A DNA stretch of 64,000 nucleotides from Megalobrama amblycephala (taxonomy: Eukaryota > Chordata > Actinopteri > Cypriniformes > Xenocyprididae): NCBI RefSeq assembly GCF_018812025.1, contig NC_063045.1, positions 16,913,046 through 16,977,045 on the forward strand. Direction: 5' to 3'. Positions 12,619 through 23,923 of this stretch are shown piece after piece. The notes below the pieces were generated by a model. The model searched no databases. It had not been told where the DNA came from and saw only the letters and a program-made list of their open reading frames with translations. The number at the start of each line of letters is the position of its first letter. Within the stretch, counting starts at the first letter, position 1. Both the position numbers and the translations under genes were made by a program.

Positions 12619-13740
12619 TAATTGACCATTCGCTAAGCCACGCCCGAAAACCGCCACAGGCCAATCGTGGTTTAGCAACCGTTACTAGGCGCGGGAGGTC
12701 TGTCAAGCTTTCGAGCGAGGGAACGTGCCGAAGCATTGTGCCTATGGATTGTGTTAACCTGATACCTGGTATCCTAAAAGTTTGGACGGGGTGGTGGAAT
12801 TTTTTTCCCTTCCCGAAACCTAAAACCCAAGGGGAGAAATGCTGGTGTTCTGACAATTTGTGCTACCCTGTCAGATTTTGCTACCTCCCATTGAAACAGT
12901 AGGTAACGTTAGCAAAATCTGAAAAATGCTAACGTTACCCATCAGATTGTGCTTCCAGCGTGATGTTAACGTGGTCTATGGCTTTATTAACATCTACACC
13001 TACCCCAACACTAAACCTACCCTTACAATAATGCATATACCGTAATTTTGTGTTATTTATCATGACAACAATGATGTAATATTGATGTATGCATATGCAG
13101 TAAGCCCAGGTAGGACAATCTGACGGGTAGGTTAGCTAGCTAGCTAAGTCAGCACATCATTGCTTGGAAATAATGACGGTTCTTTGTTCATAATGCATAT
13201 ATTTGAACGTGAAATAAAATGATTAAAGGCAAGACGGAGTTACGTTAGCCTGGCGTGCTAAAAATATAAGCGGGAGAATCATTGCAAAGTGGTCAGGCTA
13301 ACGTCTTGTGTTTATTCCACAAGACTTATGGATAAGCTGTTTGATTTATAATTATTAGGTTATTTTCACAAATTTAACTTAACCTGCTGTGGATGAACAA
13401 AGCTTTTCCTCAATAAATTGTGTGTTTCCCATTTGAATGGTCAGCGTATGAGGCGGCTGCTGCTCACGCTGGGAGCTTTAACGTTAGCTTCAATTTTGAT
13501 CAAATTATTTTCTAATCGGTTGCATATTATGTCGTGGATATATCCCTTGAACGTATACTGCAGTCCCTTTTGTCTTGCTCTCTCAGATATTTCACCTGTT
13601 CGCAAAAAATGACTAATTATCTCCTTGAAAATGTCTGACACCGGTGCTTACATACTGTAAATGACTTGCCAGACGCGAAAGCTTGACAGGCGTAGCAACA
13701 GTAACTAAGGAGGGCAGGGCTTAGCGAAGGGTCCATTGAT
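12619..13740. mobile_element. TIR element with ATTCGCTAAGCC ends
   Basis: The left end (AATTGACCATTCGCTAAGCC) and the right end (13718-13740) are imperfect inverse copies. The relation continues inward through the CAAGCTTTCG words near 12708 and 13676. A further repeat bounded by AATCTGAC/GTAGC words lies within it at about 12847-13140. No coding sequence recognised. Confidence 0.6.
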
Positions 13741-14633
13741 ATAACCCGGGTAACCTATGCTACCAATAAAAGAAAAAAAGTTAAGAAAAAAAAATTCCAG
13801 AAGAAAAAGAGATTCATCCAATCACTGATCGTGCTGCAGTGAGAGACACCCCTACCAGCCAATAGTAGCGGCGCATTCATAAGTCCCGCCCACTGGTCGC
13901 GCCGGCGCTGCTTTCAGCGTGAGAACATGAGAGAGTCAGAGCAGATCAGCACTGACCGTTTCTCCTGAAAATCCACTGATCTAACTGGAAATATGATCGA
14001 AATCGAATGCACTGAAAGTGGAGCTTTTGAAGTCAATTGTTGTTTTGCAAGGCCTGTCTTTCTTTCTATGTGTGTGAACGTGATAATTATTGTTTATTCT
14101 GGTCAATAAACCTAAATATAACTTTTACTTTACAACAGGGGGTCAATTTTTTTTTTACACACGTTTAACAATTTATAAATAAAACCAGCACTAATTAATC
14201 ATAGTTACTAGCTTCTTATTGTTCAGTTTATTTAATTGGTGAAGTACATTACTTCACAAAAATATGGTTTGCTAAATAATAGCTAAAAGGTGTTTACTGT
14301 ACATTCAGTTAATCATTAATTACTAGCTTATTTTTGTTTATTTATCGTATGAATGTGGATCCTTCAAATGTTTAATACATTTTAAATAATGGCTAATATG
14401 CCCTTACTAGCCTATATGTTAAGTTTATCATTAATTACTAGTGCGTATGTGCATAACATGCATAATTGTGGACACTTAAAATAACATTAACAGATCTCCT
14501 TTGAGATCTGCCTCCCTCCCCTTCAGGTACAGTCATTTATGTTCATCTGTTTACATTTATTGAGGTAAGAAGACAAATATCTAAGAAGATGAATGTGTAT
14601 CATTTCCATCTCTTGTTTCTTGTTCCTTGACAG
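13741..14633. other. No gene; local CpG cluster at 13860-13925
   Basis: A short GC- and CpG-rich patch in otherwise AT-rich DNA, with a CCAAT-like word (GCCAATAG). It could be a decayed promoter upstream of the possible exons at 14737 and 15185, but no TATA box or transcript evidence is visible. Confidence 0.3.
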
Positions 14634-14736
14634 ACCCAAAGGAAAAGGACAGTGATCCCCAAACCACAGAGAAATGAATGACTGTTGATGAGTATCAAGC
14701 ACAACCTTGACAGAGACTCAGAAGAGGCTGAAAAAA

Positions 14737-15289
14737 ATGGAGGAAAATGAAAAATTGAGAAATGGCAACGACAAAGTAAGAAAAATGCTCAGATGCGCGT
14801 ATTAGTTATTTTACTGTTGTGGTGAATCAGCAGCCAGCTATCAAACTGTTGTGGTTTACTTTAATAGTTTTTACTGTCTTTGCACTTCAAACTTTAAATT
14901 TTTTTGTAGAACTGCTATTGTTTCAATATTATTATTCAACTTGCTATGTAAAGTTAAGACAAAGAATTTAATAATTATTGGTTTACATTATCAAGAATAT
15001 GACAAGAAACCTGAAAGTTATCCAACCTCTAACTTCTGGCATGACGGCTTTGCAGAATGCATCATTAACATTAAATTCATCAGCTTAGATGACCATATGT
15101 ACACATAGGAGATAGTCGAGTTGGTAAATAGGTGTAAGATATTGCTTTATCATATTTTATTTTGCTATATTTTTGTTGCTAGAGCTACCATATCTGATAA
15201 ATGAAGTGAAGATGGCCCTGAAGTCTCAGTGTTTGTCAGCATCAGTCAGCTCTGACTTGGAAGATGGGACAGGATTTGCCATAGAGTAA
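14737..15289 (+). pseudogene. Possible remnant of a two-exon gene, unknown product
   Basis: An AG-bounded block (14634-14775) ends at a GTAAG donor, and a second block starts after an AG at 15183-15184. Joining 14775 to 15185 keeps one frame, which ends at a TAA at 15287-15289. The readable part from the ATG at 14737 is 47 aa: a charged, helix-prone N-terminus followed by a Ser-rich C-terminus. Upstream in the same block the frame is broken by stops, as if a longer coiled-coil protein had decayed. It matches no family I recognise and may be transposon-derived. Confidence 0.2.
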
Positions 15290-15565
15290 TTACAACAGAA
15301 CAGGTAGTGTACTAGTTTATCTAGTCAATGAAGTGCTGAAACCCTGTTGTTGTTAATACTATATTCAAAGTGATCCAGTTGGAGTAAGTTTAGGTTAAAG
15401 GATTAGTTCAGTTTCAAATGAAAATTAGCCCAAGTTTTACTCACCCTCAAGCTGTCGTAGGTATATGACTTTCTTCTTTCTGATGAACCTAATCTTAGAA
15501 ATATTAATAAAAATCCGGACACATCCAAGCTTTATAATGGCAGTGAATGGGATCAATGAGTATAT

Positions 15566-18500
15566 ACTGTGGGCAGAATTATTAGGCAATTTAATTTTCT
15601 GATCATATTTTTTTCCCAAGCACATTTTACCAATTCCAAACCACATCAATCTTAACGACTATTAATGTTGTATTTAATCATTTATAAACGATATATAATT
15701 GTTCATGAAGGCTGGAAATGAAAAATGCCTTATATTCAGGTGTGCAGAATTATAAGGCAGGTTTGCTTTTACAGGCAAAATGAGCCAAAAAAGAGATTTA
15801 ACTCAGACTGAAAAGTAAAAAAATTATTAAATGCTCATGAGAAGAACGCAATACGAATGCAATACTAGAAATTGCAAAGTTAAAGCATGACCAATGGACA
15901 GCAAAACGCTCATTGGGTCAGCGGGGTCATACAAAAAGGTGGAAAAGAAAAGACACATGTTAACTGCAAAAGAATTAAGAATTAAGGTGAAGAATTAAGT
16001 GTCAAACCATCAGGAACCCTTTAGTCTCCAGCGCCTCCATTTTCCAGAACTGCAAAGAAATGCAACCTACCCGGAGTCTTCACAAGTGCAAGGTGTCAGG
16101 ATTTCAGAGACTTAGGTTAGCTAAAGAATCCGAAAAAATGACCCGCTCTTAACCCTCTGGAGTCTGAGGCTGATTTGGGGCCTGGAGAAGTTTTCACATG
16201 CCCTGACATTTGTGCTTTTTTCAGTTGTTCATAAACATATTAATGGAAAAAGTGTCATTACACTGTATTCAGCACAAACTAGGCTACAATAATATGTGAG
16301 GAACATGTATGTACATGTTTGTGTTTTTGAAGGAATAACATTTATGCGTGGTTATTGAAAAAACAAAAAACTTAAGTCACTGAAATAAGGCCAAAAAAAG
16401 TATAGTAAATCTGTGTTTACAATACTTTAGGGTATTGGAGGTTGTAAACTAGAGTTTTTGCTTCAAAATTATGTAAAAATTATGCTGCCTACTCCTTCAT
16501 ATAAAACAATATATTGATTTAGTTTTTGTAAGACACTTTTTGCCAAGAAACACAGTATGCGTGGAGGCGTGAATCACCACTGAATAATGGGCCATTCTCA
16601 CCTGAGAAGACAAAAGAATTGCATAGTAATGAGCTGAAATGACTTGCATATTAATGAGGCATTTCAGTCAGGTAGGCTGTGAAAAAAACCTTCTGTGATG
16701 TCTCAAGCTCATCATGATATATGAAACATACAGAAAAATATTATTACAATATAAAGTAATGGTTTTATATTATACTTTAAAATATAATGTATTTCTGTGA
16801 TGCAAAGAGTCTGAATATAGGCTTTTAGTTTAAAAGCATGCACATTTGGAGAAATATTGGATTCGTATATGCTTATGTCAATTTTCTATACAGAGGAGTT
16901 ATATTTATTTAATATTCATTGTCATTACTATGAGCGCTGGTGTTTTCAATTCATACTTGAAGTTGGAGGGCGCTCTCTGTGCATTTTTAGTCCACAAATT
17001 CATCTAAAAGAAGAAGAGGCTATTCCATGAATGGAGTTTCCAATTCATACTGCAGCCGGAGGGCGCTAAAGAAACAAAAACTCATCTAAAATTCATCTAT
17101 AGAAGAAAAGAAAACAGGAACTAACTGCATGTCTTCTAGAGCTCGCTAACCATGACTTTTACATCCAGATAAACACTTTTCAAGACAATAAATACACGAT
17201 TGAGACGATGAATGCATGTATTGCCTTTGAATTTGCGTCTGAATAGCGCTGGCTCCGTGGGCGTGGCCGCATTAGCAGATAATGAGCTGAATCATGGACT
17301 TCTGACATGGCTCTCTTTTCATACAGATTACATAAACACAGAAGGTTTGTTTTCGAATTGACTTACATGATTTAAAACCTGACATCTTAAAGTTTTTTTA
17401 GACATAAGTTTAATTTTTCTGTGATTAGTATTCACTAAGTTAGTTCATTTTCTGAGAACTATCAGATTGGACTTCGTTCAGAGGGAGAGGAGAAATCACG
17501 CATCATGTTAGTTTTCTTTATTTTACAAAAAGCACAACATTTTGTTTTTACTCTGAGTGTATACAAATAAAAGAAGATATTCTATAGTTTCAATTGATAT
17601 ATTACTTATGTCTCTATGACAAAAAATGACGGAGTATTTTAAGTCTGTTTTGCTGCAATGTGAAAAAAAACCCTGCAAAACGCGCCGGCGCGTTTTCAGA
17701 CCTCAGAGTGTTAATAAGAATCACAAGCTGAAGCATTATAAAATACATGAAGACTGTTTTTTTTATAGGCCTTAAAGACAGACAGCTTGAGAGTGACTCC
17801 TGAAGGACCAGCACCACATCCTCTTGTACCACTGTTTGAAGAATTTATCTTCCAGAATCTGGCAGTAAGTTTTGGAGGATCATTTTTAGTCTCTGCAAGA
17901 CGGACATTTCAGGATAAGAGATGGACTAAAAGTGAACACCCACACCTTACTGCCAGATTTTGGAAGATAAATTCTTCAAACAGTGGTACAAGAGGATGTG
18001 GTGCTGGTCCTTCAAGAGTCACTCTCAATTTGTCTGTCTATAAAGCGTATTAAAAAAAATAAATAATAATAATAAAAAAACAGTATTCATGTATTTTACA
18101 ACACTTCAGCTTGCGATTCTTATTAAGCCATTCTTATTTAGGTCTGATTAGATTCTTTAGCTAACCTAAGTCTCTGAGATCCTGACACCTTGCACTTCTG
18201 AAAAAATTGTGGTGCTGGAGACTAAAGGGTTCCTGATGGTTTCACACGTAATTCTTAATTCTTCTGCAGTGTCTTTTCTTTTCCACCTGTTTTTGTATGA
18301 CCCCGCTGACCCAATGAGCATGTTGCTGTACAATGGTCATGCTTTAACTTTGCAATTTCTAGTATTGCATTAGTATTGCATCTTTCTCGTGAGTATCTAA
18401 TAATTTTTGACTTTTCAGTCTGTTAAATCTCTTTTTGGCTCATTTTGCCTGTAAAAGCAAACATGCCTATTAATTCTGCACACCTGAATCTAAGGTTTTT

Positions 18501-18660
18501 CATTTCCAGCCTTCATGAACAATTATATATCACTTATAAATGATTAAATACAAAATGAATAGTAGTTATTAAGATTAATGTGGTTTAGAATTGGTAAAAT
18601 GTGTTTGGAAAAAAATATGATCAGAAAATCAACTTGCCTAATAATTCTGCACACAGTGTA
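15566..18660. mobile_element. Palindromic, possibly Tc1/mariner-derived element
   Basis: The arms 15566-16148 and 18120-18658 are inverse copies. The inverse relation continues from 17715 to a centre near 17900. The ends read ACTGTGNGCAGAATTATTAGG with TA at both junctions, which suggests Tc1/mariner-like TA targeting. The left arm is split by a TTAA-flanked element. A 267-bp open frame across the centre (17787-18053) is simply the two arms read through and I do not consider it a gene. Confidence 0.65.
16153..17710. mobile_element. TTAA-flanked element (piggyBac-like), non-autonomous
   Basis: Flanked by TTAA at 16149-16152 and 17711-17714. The ends CCCTCTGGAGTCTGA and (inverse) CACTCTGAGGTCTGA form ~15-bp imperfect terminal repeats. 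The other palindrome arm (near 18121-18135) has a single TTAA at the matching site, which is the pre-insertion target. TTAA targets and CCCT-type ends fit piggyBac-like elements, but no transposase is present. Confidence 0.8.
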
Positions 18661-19095
18661 AGGCTGAAGAAAGTGCATCCATCCATCATAAACGTACTCC
18701 ACACGGCTCCGGGAGGGTTAATAAAGGCCTTCTAAAGCGAAGCGATGCCTTTGTGTAAAAAAAATAAAAATAAAAAAAAATCCATATTTAACAAGTTATG
18801 AAGTAAAATATTTAGCTTCCGCCAGACCGCAATCCATATTCAAGTTACAAAGAAAGCGTAAATTGGCATCATGTCAGTTACACTTTTTCCGTAAGTTTAA
18901 TAGGAAAGGTGTAGGATGTAGTGTAAGCTTTGTGAACTGCAAGAGCTAGATATTTTACTTCTTAACTTGTTTAAATATGGATATTTTTTTACACAAACGC
19001 ATTGCTTGGATTCAGAAGGCCTTTATTAAGCCCCCAGAGCCATGTGGAGTATGTTTATGATGGATGGATGTGGATGGAGGCACTTTCTTCAGCCT
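18661..19095. mobile_element. TA-flanked foldback MITE
   Basis: Ends AGGCTGAAGAAAGTGC and its inverse are flanked by TA at 18659-18660 and 19096-19097. Inner arms 18715-18780 and 18965-19030 are also inverse copies, so the whole 435 bp folds back. It sits at the right junction of the palindrome at 15566-18660; the left junction lacks it. Confidence 0.75.
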
Positions 19096-19264
19096 TATAC
19101 TCATTTTTCACTATCACTGCCATTATAAGGCTTTGATGCATCAGGATATTTAATAATATTTCTCAGATTAGGTTCATCAGAAAGAAGAAAGTCATATACA
19201 TCTAGGATGGCTTGAGGGTGAGTAAAGCTTGGGCTAATTTTCATTTCAAAGTGAAATAATCCTT

Positions 19265-19626
19265 TTAAGTTTCTTGCTCCTTGCCACAATAGTGGCAATT
19301 CCTGTCAAACTCAAAACTTTCTGGTTCCATTTGGAAGTCCAGATCCCCAAACATGCTGCTGTTGATTTGTCTAATTTGATATGTAGTCATGGACTGTGAG
19401 CCACTTTGCATCCTAAGAGCAATGTTTTGCCTTTTATTTGTTTGTCTCACAGGAGCAACATTGCAGAAAGTGTCTTCATGTGGTGCCTGCCAGCATTGGT
19501 ACAGCAATTAATGCCAAACTTACTGAAATTAGAGGGAAGAAAACACAAAAACATCCGAAAACCTTAATGGTCTTTGATGATTGATAGCCGTGACAGTGTG
19601 TTCAAGGTATTTTGTTGTTGTTGTTG

Positions 19627-19667
<41 letters not shown>

Positions 19668-19889
19668 GCCTTCGCAAAGTTCAGTTTGATATCAAGTTGT
19701 AATTCTAAATTACTCGTGGAGTTTAATTTCATTATGTCTCTTTGATTGTATTGAAATAAAAGTATTTCTGATGCAAATTTGTGCAAGTAATTGACTGAAA
19801 TCATAATTTGTATATGCAGAGATATTGTAATATTTACTGAAATCATATAAGATAATTATATGTAGAGATACAAGGAATTAGGTGGAAAC
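19265..19889. other. No gene; contains a (GT)n microsatellite
   Basis: A GT-repeat tract occupies 19628-19664. Minus-strand frames here are short and read through the repeat. Nothing else recognisable. Confidence 0.6.
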
Positions 19890-20465
19890 TAGTGTTGTCA
19901 AAAGTACCGGTACTTCGGTACCAAGTCGGTACTGAAATTTTGAAAATGTGACGATACCAGCATTTCTGTAGTACCGGTAGTACCGAGAATCCGGGTATAT
20001 TTGGTACCCACTGATAGGGCTGTGCCAGTATTTACGTGAATATGACACGAGTGAAGCACAAAGCTTTGTTTACAGAAGAAATAATAGGTTAGCAATTAAA
20101 TGTGACATCGCACCCATGGAAACATTTTGGTTAATGCCGAATGAGAGATACATGAGTCCATACATTTAAGCTTCGTATTCTGTTTTCAAAATCGCGATCT
20201 GGTCATCTGATTATCAGAGAATTTAACAATATTCCATTAGATATTCCACTGAACATCTGTTTCTTTCCCCAAATTTTCACTCACGCAGGGGATTATAACG
20301 TTTCTCGTTCGCATTTAGGCCTATTGGTCTTTGTCAGACATGTGATTTTGTTGTGTGTGACGTCACCGCGGCGCCATATTTGTGGTATCCCTGCTGACTC
20401 TGAGAATGAAAGAGATTACAAGAGTAGAGATAACAAGTAAATAACTCAAGAAAAGCACAAGAAAA

Positions 20466-20569
20466 CTGTGAAAAAGTCATATCGCGATAAACTCACCAAA
20501 GATGCCAGGGACCGTTATTTGGAGAAATTGTCATCCATTCATAACATAGATCTGTACGAGCTGACTGCA
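20466..20569 (+). pseudogene. Transposon-encoded N-terminal exon fragment
   Basis: An open stretch of about 34 codons ends at a GTAAGT donor (20570) and includes the segment DARDRYLEKLSSIHNIDLYE. This Lys/Arg-rich motif resembles, from memory, the start of multicopy proteins encoded by fish transposons. The frame is closed upstream by a stop about 14 codons earlier with no start codon between, so it is probably defunct. It lies ~150 bp inside the left end of the element and points inward. The downstream exons are not recognisable. Confidence 0.4.
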
Positions 20570-22884
20570 GTAAGTTGGAGTGCTGCTGACCCCGCATTGC
20601 TGCCTTAATCATCATACTTAATCATCATACTTAAATATGGTAAATGATCTTGTTTATGGTATAAACGCATATACTAGTTATCAATTTAAAAACTATAAAT
20701 CCCTCGAAGCCCACATACATTTCACTAATGGCTGGGTGCAGGATTTATTTTATATTCTGAACGAAGGACTGAATATAAATAATGATTGATAATGAATGAT
20801 AATGATGATGATATCGTGTTAACTATATCATAAGTGCCTGATTAAGGATGGTTTAGTGTTTAGAAGTTTGAACTATGTAATACTACCCCTTTTTCGTGCA
20901 TTTTTTCTTTACGCAAACCAATGTATATCACAATAAACAATTCATCATCATAAATGTATGTAGAATTTAATAGTGTATTTTATTATAGTACATTCTGGTA
21001 TATTATACCTTTAGAACCAAAATAATTTATAAGTTATTGTCCTCCATCTACCCGTGTTGTCTGATTCAATTACGTTATGGGTCTTTTTTTTTTTTTTGTC
21101 CAAAAGCCTTAATAATAATAAAAACAAAGATATGAAAAGTATGCAAGGAACTAGATCTCTTATTGAATCCAAAAGGTTTTAATTATATTTTACTACAAAT
21201 AAAGTTATTTTAAAGATTTTGAAGTGTCAAAAGTTCATTCAGTTTAACTGTCCAAAAGCCAATACAGCCATTTCATTTGTGATTAAAATATCTTAAAATG
21301 TAATAAATTTATATATATATTTTTTATTCTGGCATGATTTTATAACATCACTGCATCCATCCTCATTCACGGATAAGTTAAATATCTGGTTTACAGATTG
21401 TGGATATTATTAATTATCTTGTTAACGCTGTAAGTGCATATACCTGTGAACTCACCCTGTGTACAACATTTGGTTTGCATACTTCATTCTGTTAACTGTC
21501 ACGGGCCCACCGGTGGTCCCACAGCCATTACATATTTAAAACAGTAATATTCTATACTAAACCTAAACTAATCTTGACAAACTATATATCATTTGAAAGC
21601 TTAGAATCTCTAGTTCATATTTGGTGACTGATTTTCAAAATAAATTACAGAAGAGCAGTAATTTATCAATTTGCAACAAGCATATTTTCATACTCATAAG
21701 GCATGTTCAGACCTTTATTTTGAAATAGCGATGAACATGAAAAATTATTAAAGATTGGTTGAAACATGTTTGTTTTCATGCCAAGAGTTCAAAAGATAAC
21801 ATCCATTCAATTTTTTGAGAAAAAAGGTCTGAAAATGTTTTTAATAGAAAAAAAAAATACATTTATGATTGTGGCAGCGATCTATAACCCACAAACATGT
21901 TATTTTTATGTTTATTAGAGGCTGAATTCATATCAAATTCTGCCAAACTTCCCATACTACTTCTATATAGGATGTCTACTTCATAAATTGTATGAAAATA
22001 ATGGAAATATATGGTTCAGATCACTCAAACCATATATGGAAATGGAGGCGCCTTTATATGGTCAGTAATGGAGCTTGGTTGTCATCTAGTGAAAAAGTGT
22101 GGTACTGCGCCCAAACAAAATCTTACTGAAAGCTCATTTTTTTGAGATATCAACCTGAAATTTGGAACACAACTTGTTCAGATTTTTGGCTTTGATTTCC
22201 TTGCAGTTTTAGAGTAAAACTTGTTTTGTAAAATATGTATTTTATATAAAATATAAAATATTATATTTTTACATTTTACATTTTCATAAACTTAAACTTC
22301 TATAACATTTTTTTTTGTTTCACTTACATAAGTTATTTCACTTCTACAATAATCTGCCAAATTTCATCTTTAAAACAAGACCAACCTTATGTCTATACTC
22401 CAAAGTATTCTTGAATTACAACCATTTAAGTTTGGATAGTGCATTTTCTTGTCTAAGAAAAAAAGTGGGGGTGACAGTTAACAGGTTAAATGTTGATTAC
22501 AAAAAGACAAACAACATTTTGAAAAATATAATTATACATGCTTTATTGTTCGTGCTCAAATCTCAAAACGGTCAATAATCTGCTATTCTGCATTTAAACA
22601 AAGGAGACATATTTCTGTACAAATCATCTCTGTCTGTCCATACAGCTGAAAGTTCCAGGTTTGCATATAGATATGACACAGTTTCATTGAATGTTCTGTA
22701 ATAACACCATAAAGGTTCCCAGGTTTGCCCGACCTGTATAGTACATTAACATCATCATCTCCAAAACAAACATCAGAAATCCTGTACATCAAGTCGGTTT
22801 ACTTCTACAGATGCAGATCACCATCTCCTCCAGCCTCCTGCATCTTCTCAGTGTGAAGATGATCACTTTCTCCAGCCTGATGGA

Positions 22885-23165
22885 ACTTGGGTAAAGTTGG
22901 TTTTATATTCGCACATTCGGACATCTGTATTCAATAGCCTTGTTAATCACATTACATTGGACATTCAGTGGACATTCACAAGTAAATATGCCATTAAAAC
23001 AATACTTGCTTATTTTGATCGACTGTGAAAAATGTTGTAAGTTGACAATCGCTGGTTGTCAATATCATGTCGCTGCTTAAAATTCGCAAACATTAATTTA
23101 TTGCACATTTATTGGAAAGTCTGAATTTATCAGAAGTGCGAATATAAAACCAACTTTACCGAAGT
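22885..23165. mobile_element. 281-bp MITE with 9-bp target duplication
   Basis: Ends of ~30 bp (ACTTGGGTAAAGTTGGTTTT and its inverse with one mismatch) are flanked by CCTGATGGA at 22876-22884 and 23166-23174. The inner 25 bp of the terminal repeats are identical. Nine-bp duplications are typical of Mutator-type transposons. It is inserted in the THAP element. Confidence 0.8.
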
Positions 23166-23685
23166 CCTGATGGACCATAGTGTCAGCTGACTGCATTGTT
23201 TTTCCTTACTAAGTGTCTGTGTGTGCATCTCAATCAGCTCTGAGCTCTTGAATCAGTATATTATGTACAAAAATGTTGTGACTGAGACAGTCCTGATCAG
23301 TGCGCTAACTACTGAACTAGGGAGCTGATTGAGACACACCCTGTGTTTAATGCTGATGTGGTCCTAATATAGGGAGGGATGGTGGGTCAGTCTCCATAAT
23401 CTTTAAGCAGGCTGATCTGCAATGAAATGAAAAGCTTTTTAGCTACACAAGACCACAGCTGTAAAAGTAGTCTGAAAATTATAAGCAGTATATGGATACT
23501 GAGCAAAAATGTTGTACCTAAGTATATAAAATAAAAATGTAAAAAGCCTTAGCAAAATTAAGAATAATAAAAAAAATGTAGACATATTCAAGTTTAAATT
23601 GACTATTGTTTCATAGCACATACAATTCAAAACAATGCATTGATATAACGTTTGCTACTTTAGAAAACAGAAATCTCTAACTTAC

Positions 23686-23923
23686 CTTCGTGAAAATGTA
23701 GAAAGCAAGCATACATGAATGGAGATATCTTGATGAAAGTGATGTTTTGCGTCTCACCGCTGCAACCCATGCGATCCGGCGCCTCTGTTATTGCCTCTAC
23801 ATACTCTCCGTACAGCCTTTTTTCAAGTAGGAAACCGTCTAAATCTAATCTCGTAGTAAAGTTTTGACATTTTCTATCGTGGGACATATTATTGCAGCTT
23901 TTCACACAACAAAAGTGTGCCAT
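23686..23923 (-). CDS. THAP zinc-finger N-terminal exon (transposon-derived)
   Basis: Reading from the ATG at 23923, the exon starts MAHFCCVKSCNN and ends with an LHFHEG segment immediately before a GTAAGT donor (23685). The spacing of the Cys residues near the N-terminus and of Cys and His near the C-terminus fits a C2CH THAP DNA-binding domain of ~78 residues. In THAP-bearing transposons such domains bind the element ends. It lies ~140 bp inside the right end of the element at 20316-24066 and points inward. No stop interrupts it, but no downstream exon is recognisable, so a full protein is unlikely. The family is clear to me; the specific relative is not. Confidence 0.65.

Larger units (their letters stand above)
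15399..19264. mobile_element. TTAA-flanked MITE enlarged by nested insertions
   Basis: Flanked by TTAA at 15395-15398 and 19265-19268. The ends (AGGATTAGTTCAGTTTC and its inverse) begin inverse arms 15399-15565 and 19096-19264. Without its passengers the element would be only ~336 bp. The ends resemble the TTAA-flanked AGGGTTAGTTCACCC elements at 50682, 52862 and 60251, so all appear to be one group with TTAA target choice. It contains the palindromic element at 15566-18660 and the TA-flanked element at 18661-19095. Confidence 0.8.

Noticed and set aside
17787..18053. 88-codon frame treated as a gene
   Set aside because: It spans a palindrome centre and has no domain; reported only as a structural curiosity.
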